This document shows, in pieces, positions 27,160 to 35,384 of a DNA stretch of 64,000 nt. Positions within the stretch are counted from its first letter, which is position 1. Every line of letters starts with the position of its first letter. Under the pieces are notes generated by a model. It made no database searches, was not told the DNA's origin, and saw only the letters and a list, made by a program, of their open reading frames with translations. Origin of the DNA: Chlamydiifrater volucris (lineage in GTDB: Bacteria; Chlamydiota; Chlamydiia; Chlamydiales; Chlamydiaceae). The DNA is taken from assembly GCF_902806995.1 (NCBI RefSeq), contig NZ_LR777654.1, forward strand, positions 558,001-622,000, given 5' to 3'. A program made the translations under genes and the position numbers.

Positions 27160-27813
27160 ATGAAAAGAAGGTTTATCGTAGGCATTCTTATTTCGACACT
27201 CTCTATGGGCTTGGGGGGATGTATCTTTCCTTCTGGAAATGGTGTTTATAATGCCAAACTTTATACAACAGGAAGCAAGGCCAAAGGAGTGGTTGCTATG
27301 CTCCCCGTTGCCGTTAACCCGAGAAATCAAGGAGGAGATGTCCTTCCATGGAGTCTTAGAGAAGAATTTACAGAGGAGCTGGTAAAAAAACTTAGCCTTT
27401 CGGATAGGGTTTTTCTAATCAAGCACAATGTCTCCAATAGAATAGCCTCCGATTTCTATTCCCCCATGCCAAAAGCGATTCCTGTAGAGATTACTAGCCA
27501 GTTCCTCCCAGCAGAATTTGTTATAGCAACAGAACTCATTGACCATTCAACAGTTAGCGATGCTTTAAAAAATGAAACTGTTTGTGCCTCTATGAGAGTT
27601 CGAGTCTTTGATATTCGGCATAATCGTTCTACTCTCGTATACCAAGAAATTATTGAGGCCAAACAGCCTATTCCACAGTCTGCCTCTGATTACTCCCGTT
27701 ATGGATGGCGAACCTCACATTTTGAATCAACTCCTATGGGTCTAATGCATGGTCGTCTAATTAGAGAAATTGTGGCCAGAGTAGAGGGGTACGTCTGTGC
27801 TAATTACTCGTAA
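27160..27813 (+). CDS. Conserved chlamydial lipoprotein (CT253-like)
   Basis: Lipoprotein of 217 residues with signal sequence MKRRFIVGILISTLSMG and lipobox LGGC (Cys21). The mature part has an alternating strand/helix pattern: VVAMLPVAVNPRNQG, EEFTEELVKKLSLSDRVFLI, AEFVIATELIDHS and SMRVRVFDIRHNRSTLVYQE. This resembles the fold of secreted proteins related to TolB-N or LpoB-like domains, but I cannot assign a family. Expected location is the outer membrane or periplasm. It sits between the 49-residue lipoprotein and a CPBP protease. Confidence 0.8.
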   Translation: MKRRFIVGILISTLSMGLGGCIFPSGNGVYNAKLYTTGSKAKGVVAMLPVAVNPRNQGGDVLPWSLREEFTEELVKKLSLSDRVFLIKHNVSNRIASDFYSPMPKAIPVEITSQFLPAEFVIATELIDHSTVSDALKNETVCASMRVRVFDIRHNRSTLVYQEIIEAKQPIPQSASDYSRYGWRTSHFESTPMGLMHGRLIREIVARVEGYVCANYS

Positions 27814-27828
27814 TTAATGGATTAGAAA

Positions 27829-28614
27829 ATGCCTGTCTGGCTATTTCTCTTCTGGACGCTACTAGCTCTCTTAGTTTTTAGGGGGAATTTTCTTTCTTTG
27901 CCTAAAGGCTCTTTTCGCATTTCCATCACAGGGCTTCAGTTGTCAGGGGCCTGTTTGCTGTATTTATTTTCAGGAGTATCTATAGCTGTACTTTCTTCTT
28001 CTGGGGACGGAAAAGAACCTTCCCCATTTGCACAGGGAGCTTTTATTACTTTAGTCCTTGTTGTTTACTTGGTATCCCTTCCAAAACGAACTATTCATAC
28101 AATCCTTTGGGCTGGGAACCCGGCGAAAAGCTCTCCAAAAACGCTTCTTAGCACTACACTTAGAGCTTGGATTCTTGCTGTTCCCGTCACACAAATATCT
28201 TCCCTAGTACTTTCCAAAGTGCTCATCACAATATTTGGTGAAAAATTATTGATACCTCAAGCTATTGCCAAAGAAGTCCAGGAAGGATTAGCAACACCAC
28301 AGGTTTCCTCCTTATTGCTTGCCTTTTCTGTGGCCATTTTACTCCCAATCTCTGAAGAAATTGTTTTTAGAGGTTTTTTACAAAACTTTTTGAAAAAGAA
28401 GCTTTCCGTAAGGAATAGCTTGATCCTATCATCAATCTTCTTCTCGCTAGCACACATAGAAAATTCTTTAGGAAGCCTTATTTTTGTTCCTGTGATCTTT
28501 ATTTTATCTCTGATGATTGGATTTGTTTACGAAAAGGAGAGAAGCCTGTTGGCCCCCACGCTGCTACACGCTCTGTACAACAGCACTCAGCTCATATTTT
28601 CTAAATGGCTCTGA
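27829..28614 (+). CDS. CPBP-family intramembrane protease (CT254-like)
   Basis: Polytopic membrane protein of 261 residues with a C-terminal CPBP/Abi (glutamic protease) domain. Motif 1 is SEEIVFRGFLQNF (EE-x3-R). Motif 2 is FSLAHIENS (F-x3-H), and motif 3 is LLHALYNSTQ (H-x3-N). The N-terminal half contains four or five hydrophobic segments. Related bacterial enzymes process prenylated or lipid-modified peptides; the substrate here is unknown. It starts 16 bases after the lipoprotein gene, so membrane-lipoprotein functions may be linked. Confidence 0.85.
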   Translation: MPVWLFLFWTLLALLVFRGNFLSLPKGSFRISITGLQLSGACLLYLFSGVSIAVLSSSGDGKEPSPFAQGAFITLVLVVYLVSLPKRTIHTILWAGNPAKSSPKTLLSTTLRAWILAVPVTQISSLVLSKVLITIFGEKLLIPQAIAKEVQEGLATPQVSSLLLAFSVAILLPISEEIVFRGFLQNFLKKKLSVRNSLILSSIFFSLAHIENSLGSLIFVPVIFILSLMIGFVYEKERSLLAPTLLHALYNSTQLIFSKWL

Positions 28615-28681
28615 AAAAGGGTGTCTTCACTCTAAACAATCTTAAAAAATTCCTTTTCATTGAGCAAAAAACACAAAAAGC

Positions 28682-28784
28682 CGGAGCGGAGAGTTACCCC
28701 TAGCACGACAACTTCCGCTTATGGCTGCTACCTTCCGGTCCTGACCAGGTTCACGGCTTCGGCGTCTAGGGAGTCCCCGCTCCG
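28682..28784 (-). ncRNA. ffs: Signal recognition particle RNA (small bacterial 4.5S type)
   Basis: On the minus strand the conserved SRP domain IV is present as GGTCAGGACCGGAAGG followed by TAGCAGCC (28731-28747 area), the Ffh-binding hairpin with its asymmetric loop and GGAA tetraloop. The ends CGGAGCGGGGACTCCCTAG and CTAGGGGTAACTCTCCGCTCCG pair with each other to close a single long rod of about 103 nt. It lies between the mazG and CPBP genes and is read in the same direction as mazG. Confidence 0.95.
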
Positions 28785-28843
28785 AGAGAGGATTCTATTT
28801 CTTTTTAGAAATTCTATTCAACGGTAATTCTTTATTTCTTTAA

Positions 28844-29290
28844 TTAACAATTATTGGATTGAGAAGGTTGACTACATTCCTGTTTTTTGGCCTCTTGCCA
28901 TATTCTCTCAGCATCTTCATGAGAAATAGAGGCAAAGGAGCCGTCAAAAAGGAAAGGAGCTCTCCTATGTAATTTTTTTATAGCTTCTTCAGCAGGCAAA
29001 TCTTTTGGGAAGAGTCCTTCCCTTTGAGCTAAAAAACATAAAATAAGGGACAGACTCAGAACATCCCCCATCTCAGAAGCAACCTCATTGGAAGATTTAG
29101 CTGCTAAAATAGCCTCCTTTAGTTCTTTAATTTCTAGTTCTAAATGGTCCATGACAGAAAAAAGAGTTTGTCTCTTAGACCAAATACATCGCCCCTCTAG
29201 GACCATTAAGGAGATCATAGAAATCAGATCATTTATTGAACTTTTAGCCTCTTCCACAGTACAAACCTCAACTAACCTAAACCTTCTCAA
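28844..29290 (-). CDS. MazG-family nucleotide pyrophosphohydrolase-like protein (CT255-like)
   Basis: Short all-helical MazG protein of 148 residues. The metal-binding motif is visible as LELEIKELKEAI and, further on, ASEMGDVLSLSL (E-x-x-E...E-x-x-D). Such enzymes hydrolyse (d)NTPs to monophosphates and clean the nucleotide pool. It is shorter than E. coli MazG, which has two copies of the domain. The start is a TTG at 29290 supported by GAGGGGG about ten bases upstream; GTG at codon 12 is an alternative. It lies downstream of mutY on the same strand, a sensible pairing of pool-cleaning and base-repair functions. Confidence 0.8.
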   Translation of the reverse strand: MRRFRLVEVCTVEEAKSSINDLISMISLMVLEGRCIWSKRQTLFSVMDHLELEIKELKEAILAAKSSNEVASEMGDVLSLSLILCFLAQREGLFPKDLPAEEAIKKLHRRAPFLFDGSFASISHEDAERIWQEAKKQECSQPSQSNNC

Positions 29291-29320
29291 GCAAAAGCTA
29301 CCCCCTCTATTCGGGAATAG

Positions 29321-29452
29321 CTAAACAACAAACCACCACTGCTTCGAAGTTATTTCACGATTCTTGAACGAAACAAACCCTAGAGCTGAAAGATCCAAAT
29401 ACTCTACCGCTTCGCTGGGGATTTTATTTAAATAATTGTTTTCTTGCAAAAA
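29321..29452 (-). other. In-frame open stretch directly after the mutY stop codon
   Basis: After the mutY TAA the same frame stays open for 43 codons to TAG 29321-29323. The peptide includes NKIPSEAVEYLDLSAL, GFVSFKNREI and TSKQWWFVV, which has a protein-like composition. The only start is a TTG one codon after the mutY stop, without a ribosome-binding site. It could be the remains of a longer mutY 3' end, an independent small gene, or chance. It fills the gap to mazG. Confidence 0.35.
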
Positions 29453-30550
29453 TTAAAAAATTAGAGGCATATCTTCTAAATGCTGACGGAGAAGGTAAAA
29501 AATTTTCTTATGCCCAGAAGACAACGGTAATTTAGCTATTTGATCCAACCCATAGTGAGAAAATATTGGTGAATATGATGACGTCTTCAAAAGCACAGGA
29601 TATAGCGACGCTTTATAATTCGTAAAAGATTGCTGCAGCGAAGGCAACAAGCCAACGAAAGTCAACTCCGTCTCCGATAAATCTCTGCATAACGAACACA
29701 TTCTATCTATGTCTGACAGCAACTCTCTATCAGAAAACTCGATATAGGGAAACTCAAAAAGGTCCCTCATAATTTCCCCCTTTCCTCGTTTAATGAGACA
29801 GTACTCTCCTCTGCAGTTGATAAGAAAAACGCAACGAGCTATGGAAAGTATTTTTTTCCTTGCTAAGCGATTGGGCAAACTTGCAGTTTCTCCGCATTCA
29901 AAGGCCTTACAAAAAGATTGCAAAGGACAAGAGGTGCATATAGCTGTTTTTTTACAGACACAAGCTCCAAGTTCTATCAGAGCTTCAGAAACTTCTTGAG
30001 GGTTCTTTTCTGGCAAAAAATCATTAGCTAAACGTTGAATTTCCCTGTGAGTTGATGGATTGTCAATAGGTTCTCGGAGACAGAACAACCGACTAAAAAC
30101 GCGAAGAACATTTCCGTCTACAGCAGCCACACGCTGCTTAAAAGCGAAAGCTAGAATAGCATTAGCCGTGTAAGGACCTATGCCTGGTATCTTGATTAAT
30201 TCGTCATATGTAGAAGGAATCTCTCCATTAAAGTTTTTTATTACTATCTCGGCGCCCTTTTTGAAAGATCTTACTCGAGAATAATACCCTAGACCCTCCC
30301 ACATTTTAATAAGATCCTCTTCAGAACTACTGGCTACATCCTGCAACGACGGATACCTTTTCATCCACCGATTAAAGTAGTCGACCACAGTCTCTACTCT
30401 TGTTTGCTGAAGCATGACTTCTGAAATCCAAACGGAATACGGGGAAATATTCTTCCTCCAAGGCAGATCTCTTTTGTTATCGAGAAACCAAATTCTTAAT
30501 CTTTCTGGGGCAGATTCTTCCTCAAGAAAAGAGTTTAGTGTTTTCTTCAT
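29453..30550 (-). CDS. mutY: A/G-specific adenine DNA glycosylase
   Basis: Base-excision repair enzyme of 365 residues removing A opposite 8-oxoG (CT107). Catalytic Glu44 lies in WISEVMLQQT, the helix-hairpin-helix is IPGIGPYTANAI (121-132), and Asp145 lies in AVDGNVLRV. Cysteines 199, 205, 208 and 214 (or 197 in place of 199) should hold the 4Fe-4S cluster; the first spacing is five residues rather than the usual six. The C-terminal NUDIX-like 8-oxoG recognition domain is present, ending near SGHKKIFYLL. It is divergent from the pseudouridine synthase gene. Confidence 0.95.
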   Translation of the reverse strand: MKKTLNSFLEEESAPERLRIWFLDNKRDLPWRKNISPYSVWISEVMLQQTRVETVVDYFNRWMKRYPSLQDVASSSEEDLIKMWEGLGYYSRVRSFKKGAEIVIKNFNGEIPSTYDELIKIPGIGPYTANAILAFAFKQRVAAVDGNVLRVFSRLFCLREPIDNPSTHREIQRLANDFLPEKNPQEVSEALIELGACVCKKTAICTSCPLQSFCKAFECGETASLPNRLARKKILSIARCVFLINCRGEYCLIKRGKGEIMRDLFEFPYIEFSDRELLSDIDRMCSLCRDLSETELTFVGLLPSLQQSFTNYKASLYPVLLKTSSYSPIFSHYGLDQIAKLPLSSGHKKIFYLLRQHLEDMPLIF

Positions 30551-30587
30551 AAAATTTTTCTCCTAAAATACCCCTTTGGAAAAGCTT

Positions 30588-31424
30588 ATGAATAAAATTA
30601 TCATTAAAGTAAAACAACCCTCCAAGCTGCTTTCTCTTGTAAAGGAGCAGCTCACGCCCTACCCTTTCGCTAAAGCTGATGATTGTCTCCGCTTTCACCA
30701 TTGTCGAGTTAACAAAACGGTGGAGCGTTTTGGATCTCGACGATTACTCCCTGGAGACATTGTCTCCATCTCTGTTGCAGATCTTGCCGAGCCTAAAATA
30801 GAAAATATCCCAATCTTATTTGAAGCAGAAGGTTACACAATCTATCATAAACCAGTGAGGATTTCCACAGAACGATTAGTAGAACTCGCTCAAGGGATCG
30901 TTGTACACCGATTAGACAGGGATACGTCGGGCTGTTTGATTGTAGCTAGGACGCAATCCTGTGCGCAACTTTTGCAAAAATTATTTAAACAAAGGAAAGT
31001 TCAAAAGCAATATATCACTGTTACGGAAGGCTCCCCCCAAAGACTTTCAGGAATCTTGAAAACCTTCACCAAAGTTTTACATCGTCGTCAAGGTGCTCTC
31101 ATCATGGGTAATAGCAAGGACGGTTTGGAAACAATTACTCAGTGGAAAGTTTTGCAATCTACAACTAACTATTCACTGATACTTTGTTCCCCTATCACCG
31201 GTAGAACACATCAGATACGTCTCCATATGAAAACACTGGGATGCCCTGTAGTTGGCGATATAGACTATGGATCAAGAACGCCCCCCGAAAATGTTTTTCA
31301 TCCTCTCCTTCATTCTCTATCCATTCGATTTTTTTGCCCTATCACTCAAAAAAAAGTACACACGCATTGCTCTCAAACTTTTCCTTCCTTGTCCTCCTTA
31401 GAATTTTTAAAGAAAAATCCTTAA
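30588..31424 (+). CDS. RluA-family pseudouridine synthase (CT106-like)
   Basis: RNA pseudouridine synthase of about 278 residues. The catalytic motif is GIVVHRLDRDTSGCLIVA (Asp in HRLDRDTSG), preceded by YTIYHKP and followed by SLILCSPITGRTHQIRLHM. An N-terminal S4-like segment (FHHCRVNKTV, RRLLPGDIVSI) is present. Which uridine is modified (23S rRNA or tRNA) cannot be told. The frame is open to TTG 30576, but ATG 30588 with GGA eight bases upstream is preferred. It corresponds to CT106. Confidence 0.88.
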   Translation: MNKIIIKVKQPSKLLSLVKEQLTPYPFAKADDCLRFHHCRVNKTVERFGSRRLLPGDIVSISVADLAEPKIENIPILFEAEGYTIYHKPVRISTERLVELAQGIVVHRLDRDTSGCLIVARTQSCAQLLQKLFKQRKVQKQYITVTEGSPQRLSGILKTFTKVLHRRQGALIMGNSKDGLETITQWKVLQSTTNYSLILCSPITGRTHQIRLHMKTLGCPVVGDIDYGSRTPPENVFHPLLHSLSIRFFCPITQKKVHTHCSQTFPSLSSLEFLKKNP

Positions 31425-31657
31425 AAACTAGAAGACTGATTGGAGAATTCGCTTCCCTCCCTCTTTCTCCATCGTAAAAAAACTGAAAATCTGTTAGCTT
31501 TGGCCATTGCATCAATTGCAGGTGGCGTTTGTGAAAACTTATTTCAATAGTTGGCTGTGAGTTTCTAATTTCCGATTTAGCCCGTTTTCGGGTGTTAGTT
31601 CGAGATGAACCTTGATGGGAAACTAGCCAAGAAAAGTTATTAAACGGAGGAGATTTC

Positions 31658-32557
31658 GTGCTGAATATAGATTTAAAAGGCAAAGTTGCTTTTGTTGCTG
31701 GTATTGGTGATGACCAAGGTTACGGCTGGGGAATTGCCAAACTTCTCTGCGAAGCTGGAGCTACAGTCCTTGTAGGCACATGGGTCCCTATATACAAAAT
31801 TTTTCAACAATCTTGGGACATGGGTAAATTCAATGAAAGCCGCAAACTCTCGGATGGGTCTCTCATGGAATTTGCTAAAGTTTATCCTTTGGACGCAGGC
31901 TTCGATACCCCTGAAGATGTTCCTGCAGAAATCATGGAGAACAAGCGCTATAAGGAGATGACTCATTTCACAGTTAGCGAAGTAGCAGATTTAGTTGCAA
32001 AAGATTACGGCAAAATAGATATCTTAGTCCATTCTCTAGCCAATGGTCCAGAGGTAACAAAACCTCTCATTGATACCAGCCGAAAAGGTTATTTAGCAGC
32101 TCTCAGCGCTTCCTCATACTCTTTTATCAGTCTGCTCTCTCACTTTGGCCCCCATATGAATAAAGGCGGAAGTACAATTTCTCTTACCTACTTAGCTTCA
32201 CAAAAAGCTATCCCTGGCTATGGGGGAGGCATGAATTCTGCAAAGGCTGCTTTGGAGAGTGATACGAAAATTCTGGCCTGGGAAGCAGGTAAACGATGGG
32301 GCATCCGAGTAAATACTATATCAGCGGGACCATTAAAGAGCCGCGCAGGCAGAGCTATAGGATTTATCGAAAGAATGGTTGACTATTACTTAGAGATGGC
32401 TCCCATAGCCGAACCTATGACAGCTGAACAAGTAGGCGCAGCAGCAGCTTTCCTGGCCTCCGACCTGGCTAGCGCCATAACAGGAGAAACTCTTTACGTC
32501 GATCATGGCGCTAACGTTATGGGAATAGGTCCTGAAATGTTACGTACGCGTGATTAA
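31658..32557 (+). CDS. fabI: Enoyl-[acyl-carrier-protein] reductase (NADH)
   Basis: Last reductive step of type II fatty acid synthesis (299 residues, CT104). The N-terminus [20 protein letters not shown] is the plant/chlamydial version of the FabI nucleotide-binding loop. The catalytic Tyr-x6-Lys is in [35 protein letters not shown] follows. It carries the long substrate-loop insert seen in plastid enzymes. The start is GTG 31658 with a strong GGAGGAG box. The leader (31425-31657) contains a small CCCG-TTTT-CGGG hairpin near 31584-31595. The stop codon overlaps that of the HAD gene. Confidence 0.96.
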   Translation: MLNIDLKGKVAFVAGIGDDQGYGWGIAKLLCEAGATVLVGTWVPIYKIFQQSWDMGKFNESRKLSDGSLMEFAKVYPLDAGFDTPEDVPAEIMENKRYKEMTHFTVSEVADLVAKDYGKIDILVHSLANGPEVTKPLIDTSRKGYLAALSASSYSFISLLSHFGPHMNKGGSTISLTYLASQKAIPGYGGGMNSAKAALESDTKILAWEAGKRWGIRVNTISAGPLKSRAGRAIGFIERMVDYYLEMAPIAEPMTAEQVGAAAAFLASDLASAITGETLYVDHGANVMGIGPEMLRTRD

Positions 32558-33447
32558 ACGGTCTCTTTGCACCTCTCCGCATACCTAGCCTCCCCCTCTT
32601 CCCAGGCAGCCAATATACCTAGTGAAGACGCTGGGGGAGCTAAAAAGTCCGCTTGGCTATGCATATGTGCTGGAGCCGAGCTCATAACTATCTTGAAATC
32701 CCCCCTGTCAATGAGGTCTATATCGTTGGCGTCATCTCCTGAGGACATGATGAAAGGTTTTTTGCCCTCGTATAAATTTTCTACGACGGTGTCTAAAACT
32801 TTGCCCTTAGATGCACTCCCATGAGTGATATGCACTAGAGCATATCTATGATCAAAGGGCCATCGAATGAGTGTTACCATTAGCTCTTTTCCTATAACTG
32901 GATGGTCGAAAAGCTCGTTGTATACTTTCTCTACGTCCTCTTTCTTACCCATAACTTTGGCAGCAGCAAAATGGGAGAAAGGATACTCCTTACTCAAGGA
33001 GTCTACTTCAAACAAATGATTATCAATGTCTTTTTCTGAAAAATAAGTTTTCTCTACAATCTTGGCAAACTCAGCAATGGAGTCAGGAGACCGTTTTCGA
33101 TAATACTTGTCCTTTCTTTCGGCTCCAGAGCCGGCGGTAAAGATTACTGGATGCGAATAGACTACGGATTCTATAAGCTCCAAATAGGAAGCTTCTATCA
33201 TATTGGACAAAATCACCCTGTTCTCCAACGACGACCAAACACTGGCTCCGTTTTGACATCCTAACAAATAAGGAACCTTAATATCTGATAAAATTTCTCT
33301 AGCATAAGAGAAAAATCTACCTGTGATAAAGAAAATGTCCCAATTATTTTTGTGCAATCTGTGGATAGCTTCACAAACTTCCGGCTCTAAACTTTTTGTC
33401 CCCACCGTAATCGTGCCATCAATATCCGTAACCATCAATTTTTTCAT
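32554..33447 (-). CDS. HAD-superfamily phosphatase, Cof type (CT103-like)
   Basis: Hydrolase of 297 residues with all HAD motifs: [13 protein letters not shown] (nucleophile Asp and acid Asp), FFITGR (motif II), the lysine motif III region and [13 protein letters not shown] (motif IV). The cap between motifs II and III is of the Cof/C2 type, so the substrate is probably a small phosphorylated sugar or nucleotide. ATG 33447 with GGGGAG six bases upstream is preferred over the longer frame from 33468. It corresponds to CT103. Convergent with fabI with overlapping stops. Confidence 0.85.
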   Translation of the reverse strand: MKKLMVTDIDGTITVGTKSLEPEVCEAIHRLHKNNWDIFFITGRFFSYAREILSDIKVPYLLGCQNGASVWSSLENRVILSNMIEASYLELIESVVYSHPVIFTAGSGAERKDKYYRKRSPDSIAEFAKIVEKTYFSEKDIDNHLFEVDSLSKEYPFSHFAAAKVMGKKEDVEKVYNELFDHPVIGKELMVTLIRWPFDHRYALVHITHGSASKGKVLDTVVENLYEGKKPFIMSSGDDANDIDLIDRGDFKIVMSSAPAHMHSQADFLAPPASSLGILAAWEEGEARYAERCKETV

Positions 33448-33521
33448 ACACTTCTCCCCAAGTACCATTTAATTCCCTTCTGCCACCGGCTTTAAAAACT
33501 AGCAACTAGCAAACTCTATCC

Positions 33522-33551
33522 TTGTCCTTTTTTCAAAGGCTTGCTTATGAT
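33522..33551 (+). promoter_or_regulatory. Candidate sigma66 promoter for the fliO-like gene
   Basis: TTGTCC (33522-33527) and TATGAT (33546-33551, 5/6 match) are separated by 18 bases. A start near 33558 would leave a leader of about 28 bases before ATG 33586. The -35 match is only 4/6. Confidence 0.35.
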
Positions 33552-33585
33552 CCGGTTATTTAGTTAATGCACCTTTAAAACCATT

Positions 33586-34068
33586 ATGTCGAGAAATATA
33601 CTTTCCTTTTTTGTGAACAGTGCCGTTGATATGGCCGAAACTGCTCAAGAAGCCCCTTTAAAAGAATTTCTTCCTTTAAATATGCGCTCAGAGTTATTCA
33701 AAATGCTGTTTTCTCTTGTTATACTCTTAGGAGCCTTTGGCGTTTGCATTTGGGCCTTTAAAAAGCTTTTACGTAATAAAACCTCAAGGTTAGGATCTTC
33801 TTCAGCCATAAAAATTTTAGACAAACGCGCACTTACGCCTAAGTCCTCTATCTACCTTGTTGAGGTGGCCAATAAAGTCCTCATTCTTTCTGAGTCTAAT
33901 GACTCCATTTCCTTGCTTTCAGAGTTTCCACCCAATACTGACATCCTAGAACTGATGAAATCCCGGAAAGACTCTCAGCCTCAATTATCGCCCAAAGACT
34001 TCATTTTAAAAGCCATCCAAACAAAAAAACCACCTCAAGAATCACCCAGAAATACTCCTATTCCCTAA
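33586..34068 (+). CDS. fliO: FliO-like flagellar-type export membrane protein
   Basis: Protein of 160 residues with one membrane span (about 38-58, LFSLVILLGAFGVCIWAF) and a cytoplasmic basic stretch. A compact beta domain follows: IKILDKRALTPKSSIYLVEV and NKVLILSESNDSISLLSEF. This order (span, then a 'l..l.pk.si.li.v....lll....' domain) is the hallmark of FliO/YscJ-associated export assembly factors. Chlamydia has no flagellum but keeps flagellar-type export homologues (FlhA, FliI, FliF), and this may be part of that set. The Pro-rich C-terminus is variable. No ribosome-binding site is evident. Confidence 0.7.
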   Translation: MSRNILSFFVNSAVDMAETAQEAPLKEFLPLNMRSELFKMLFSLVILLGAFGVCIWAFKKLLRNKTSRLGSSSAIKILDKRALTPKSSIYLVEVANKVLILSESNDSISLLSEFPPNTDILELMKSRKDSQPQLSPKDFILKAIQTKKPPQESPRNTPIP

Positions 34069-34206
34069 AACCTTGCAGTAGCAATAGTTTTAATGAATTC
34101 CATCATTGTCAGTACGTCATTTCCTTATCTTGAATAATTATATTCCATGAAGTTACACTGAGCCCTTATGAGCGACCAGAGAAAAATAAGAAGGAACGGC
34201 TAAATT

Positions 34207-34680
34207 ATGACATGGATCCTTAATCAAAATAACCTAATAAGCTTTCTAAAGGAAAACAATTTTACTCCTTTTGAGGAAACTACCAGCCGGCTTTCTTATA
34301 TTAACTTAAATGCCGATGATCACGAGATCCCTTTATTTTTTGTCATTCGTAACGAAGGAGAGATTTTACAGTTAATTGCTTATCTCCCCTTCCATTTAAA
34401 GGATTCTGAAACCCAAGCTACAGCTCGTTTGCTACATCTTTTAAATAGGGATCTAGACATACCTGGGTTTGGTATGGATGAAGAGCAAGGCCTTATGTTC
34501 TATAGATTAGTTGTCCCATGTCTCAACAAGCAGATAGATAGCAAACTTCTGCTGGTGTATATTAATACTGTCCAACTCGCTTGCGACAGCTTCTCTCACG
34601 CTATAGGGTTAATTTCTTCTGGATCTATGAATCTGGATGAGTTACAGCGAGAGGTAAGAAAGGAAAATCATCCTAAATAA
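34207..34680 (+). CDS. mcsc: Type III secretion chaperone Mcsc
   Basis: Protein of 157 residues at the position of CT260, described in C. trachomatis as the multiple-cargo secretion chaperone Mcsc, which binds inclusion membrane proteins such as Cap1. Its pattern is that of a class I/SycE-like chaperone: an N-terminal helix (LISFLKENNFTPFEE), strands EIPLFFVIRNEGEILQLIAYLP, a helix with RLLHLLNRDLDIPGFGMDE and a C-terminal helix. The protein is acidic. It starts eight bases upstream of dnaQ on the same strand, and a likely operon runs on through mqnD. Confidence 0.82.
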   Translation: MTWILNQNNLISFLKENNFTPFEETTSRLSYINLNADDHEIPLFFVIRNEGEILQLIAYLPFHLKDSETQATARLLHLLNRDLDIPGFGMDEEQGLMFYRLVVPCLNKQIDSKLLLVYINTVQLACDSFSHAIGLISSGSMNLDELQREVRKENHPK

Positions 34681-34688
34681 GTTCGTCT

Positions 34689-35384
34689 ATGACCCTCCAT
34701 TTTATCTTTTATGACACTGAAACTACGGGAACAAACGTAGAAAAAGACCGAGTGATCGAAATAGCTGCCTACAATCCAGAAACTGATGAGTCATTTGTCT
34801 CTTACGTGAACCCAGGAATTGTGATTCCTCAAGAAGCCTCCAACATTCATGGAATCACTAACGAAGTTGTGGAGCAAGCTCCGGAATTTCCCGTTGTTAT
34901 AGAATCGTTCATAAATTTTTGCGGCGGAGATGCCGTGCTAGTGGCTCACAATAATGACAGCTTCGATCTGCCCTTACTTGAGAGCGAGTGTCTAAGACAC
35001 TCTATCTCCCTACCCAAATATGCCTCTATAGACTCCCTGAAATGGGCAAAAAAATACCGCCCTGACCTTCCTAAACACAACTTGCAATATTTGAGGCAAG
35101 TGTACGGTTTTTCAGAAAATAGAGCCCACAGGGCTTTGGATGACGTGATTATCCTGCACAAAGTCTTCTCTGCAATGGTTGGGGATCTCTCTCCTTCTGC
35201 AATTATAAACTTATTAGCGGGAAACACCAATCCTAAGATGTTCAAAATGCCTTTTGGAAAGTACAAGGGGAAAAAATTGACAGAAGTCCCGGCTTCTTAT
35301 ATCCAGTGGCTTCAGGATCAAGGTGTTTTTGAAAAACCTGAAAATAAAGAAATCAAACTTGCAGTTGAGGCGCTTAATTTATGA
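34689..35384 (+). CDS. dnaQ: DEDDh 3'-5' exonuclease DnaQ with C-terminal DUF3820 domain
   Basis: Protein of 231 residues with a DnaQ-type exonuclease domain: FYDTETTGTNVEKDRVIEIA (Asp-x-Glu), VAHNNDSFDLPLLE (Asp) and HRALDDV (His and Asp of the DEDDh motif III). Residues about 183-231 (MPFGKYKGKKLTEVPASYIQWL) form a DUF3820 domain, often found fused to exonucleases. It is the candidate epsilon proofreading subunit of DNA polymerase III or a related repair nuclease (CT261). It overlaps mqnD by four bases (ATGA). Confidence 0.92.
   Translation: MTLHFIFYDTETTGTNVEKDRVIEIAAYNPETDESFVSYVNPGIVIPQEASNIHGITNEVVEQAPEFPVVIESFINFCGGDAVLVAHNNDSFDLPLLESECLRHSISLPKYASIDSLKWAKKYRPDLPKHNLQYLRQVYGFSENRAHRALDDVIILHKVFSAMVGDLSPSAIINLLAGNTNPKMFKMPFGKYKGKKLTEVPASYIQWLQDQGVFEKPENKEIKLAVEALNL

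Noticed and set aside
31580-31600. CCCG-TTTT-CGGG hairpin before fabI considered as terminator or riboswitch
   Set aside because: Stem of four pairs without T-tract, and no known fatty-acid-sensing RNA pattern; probably chance.
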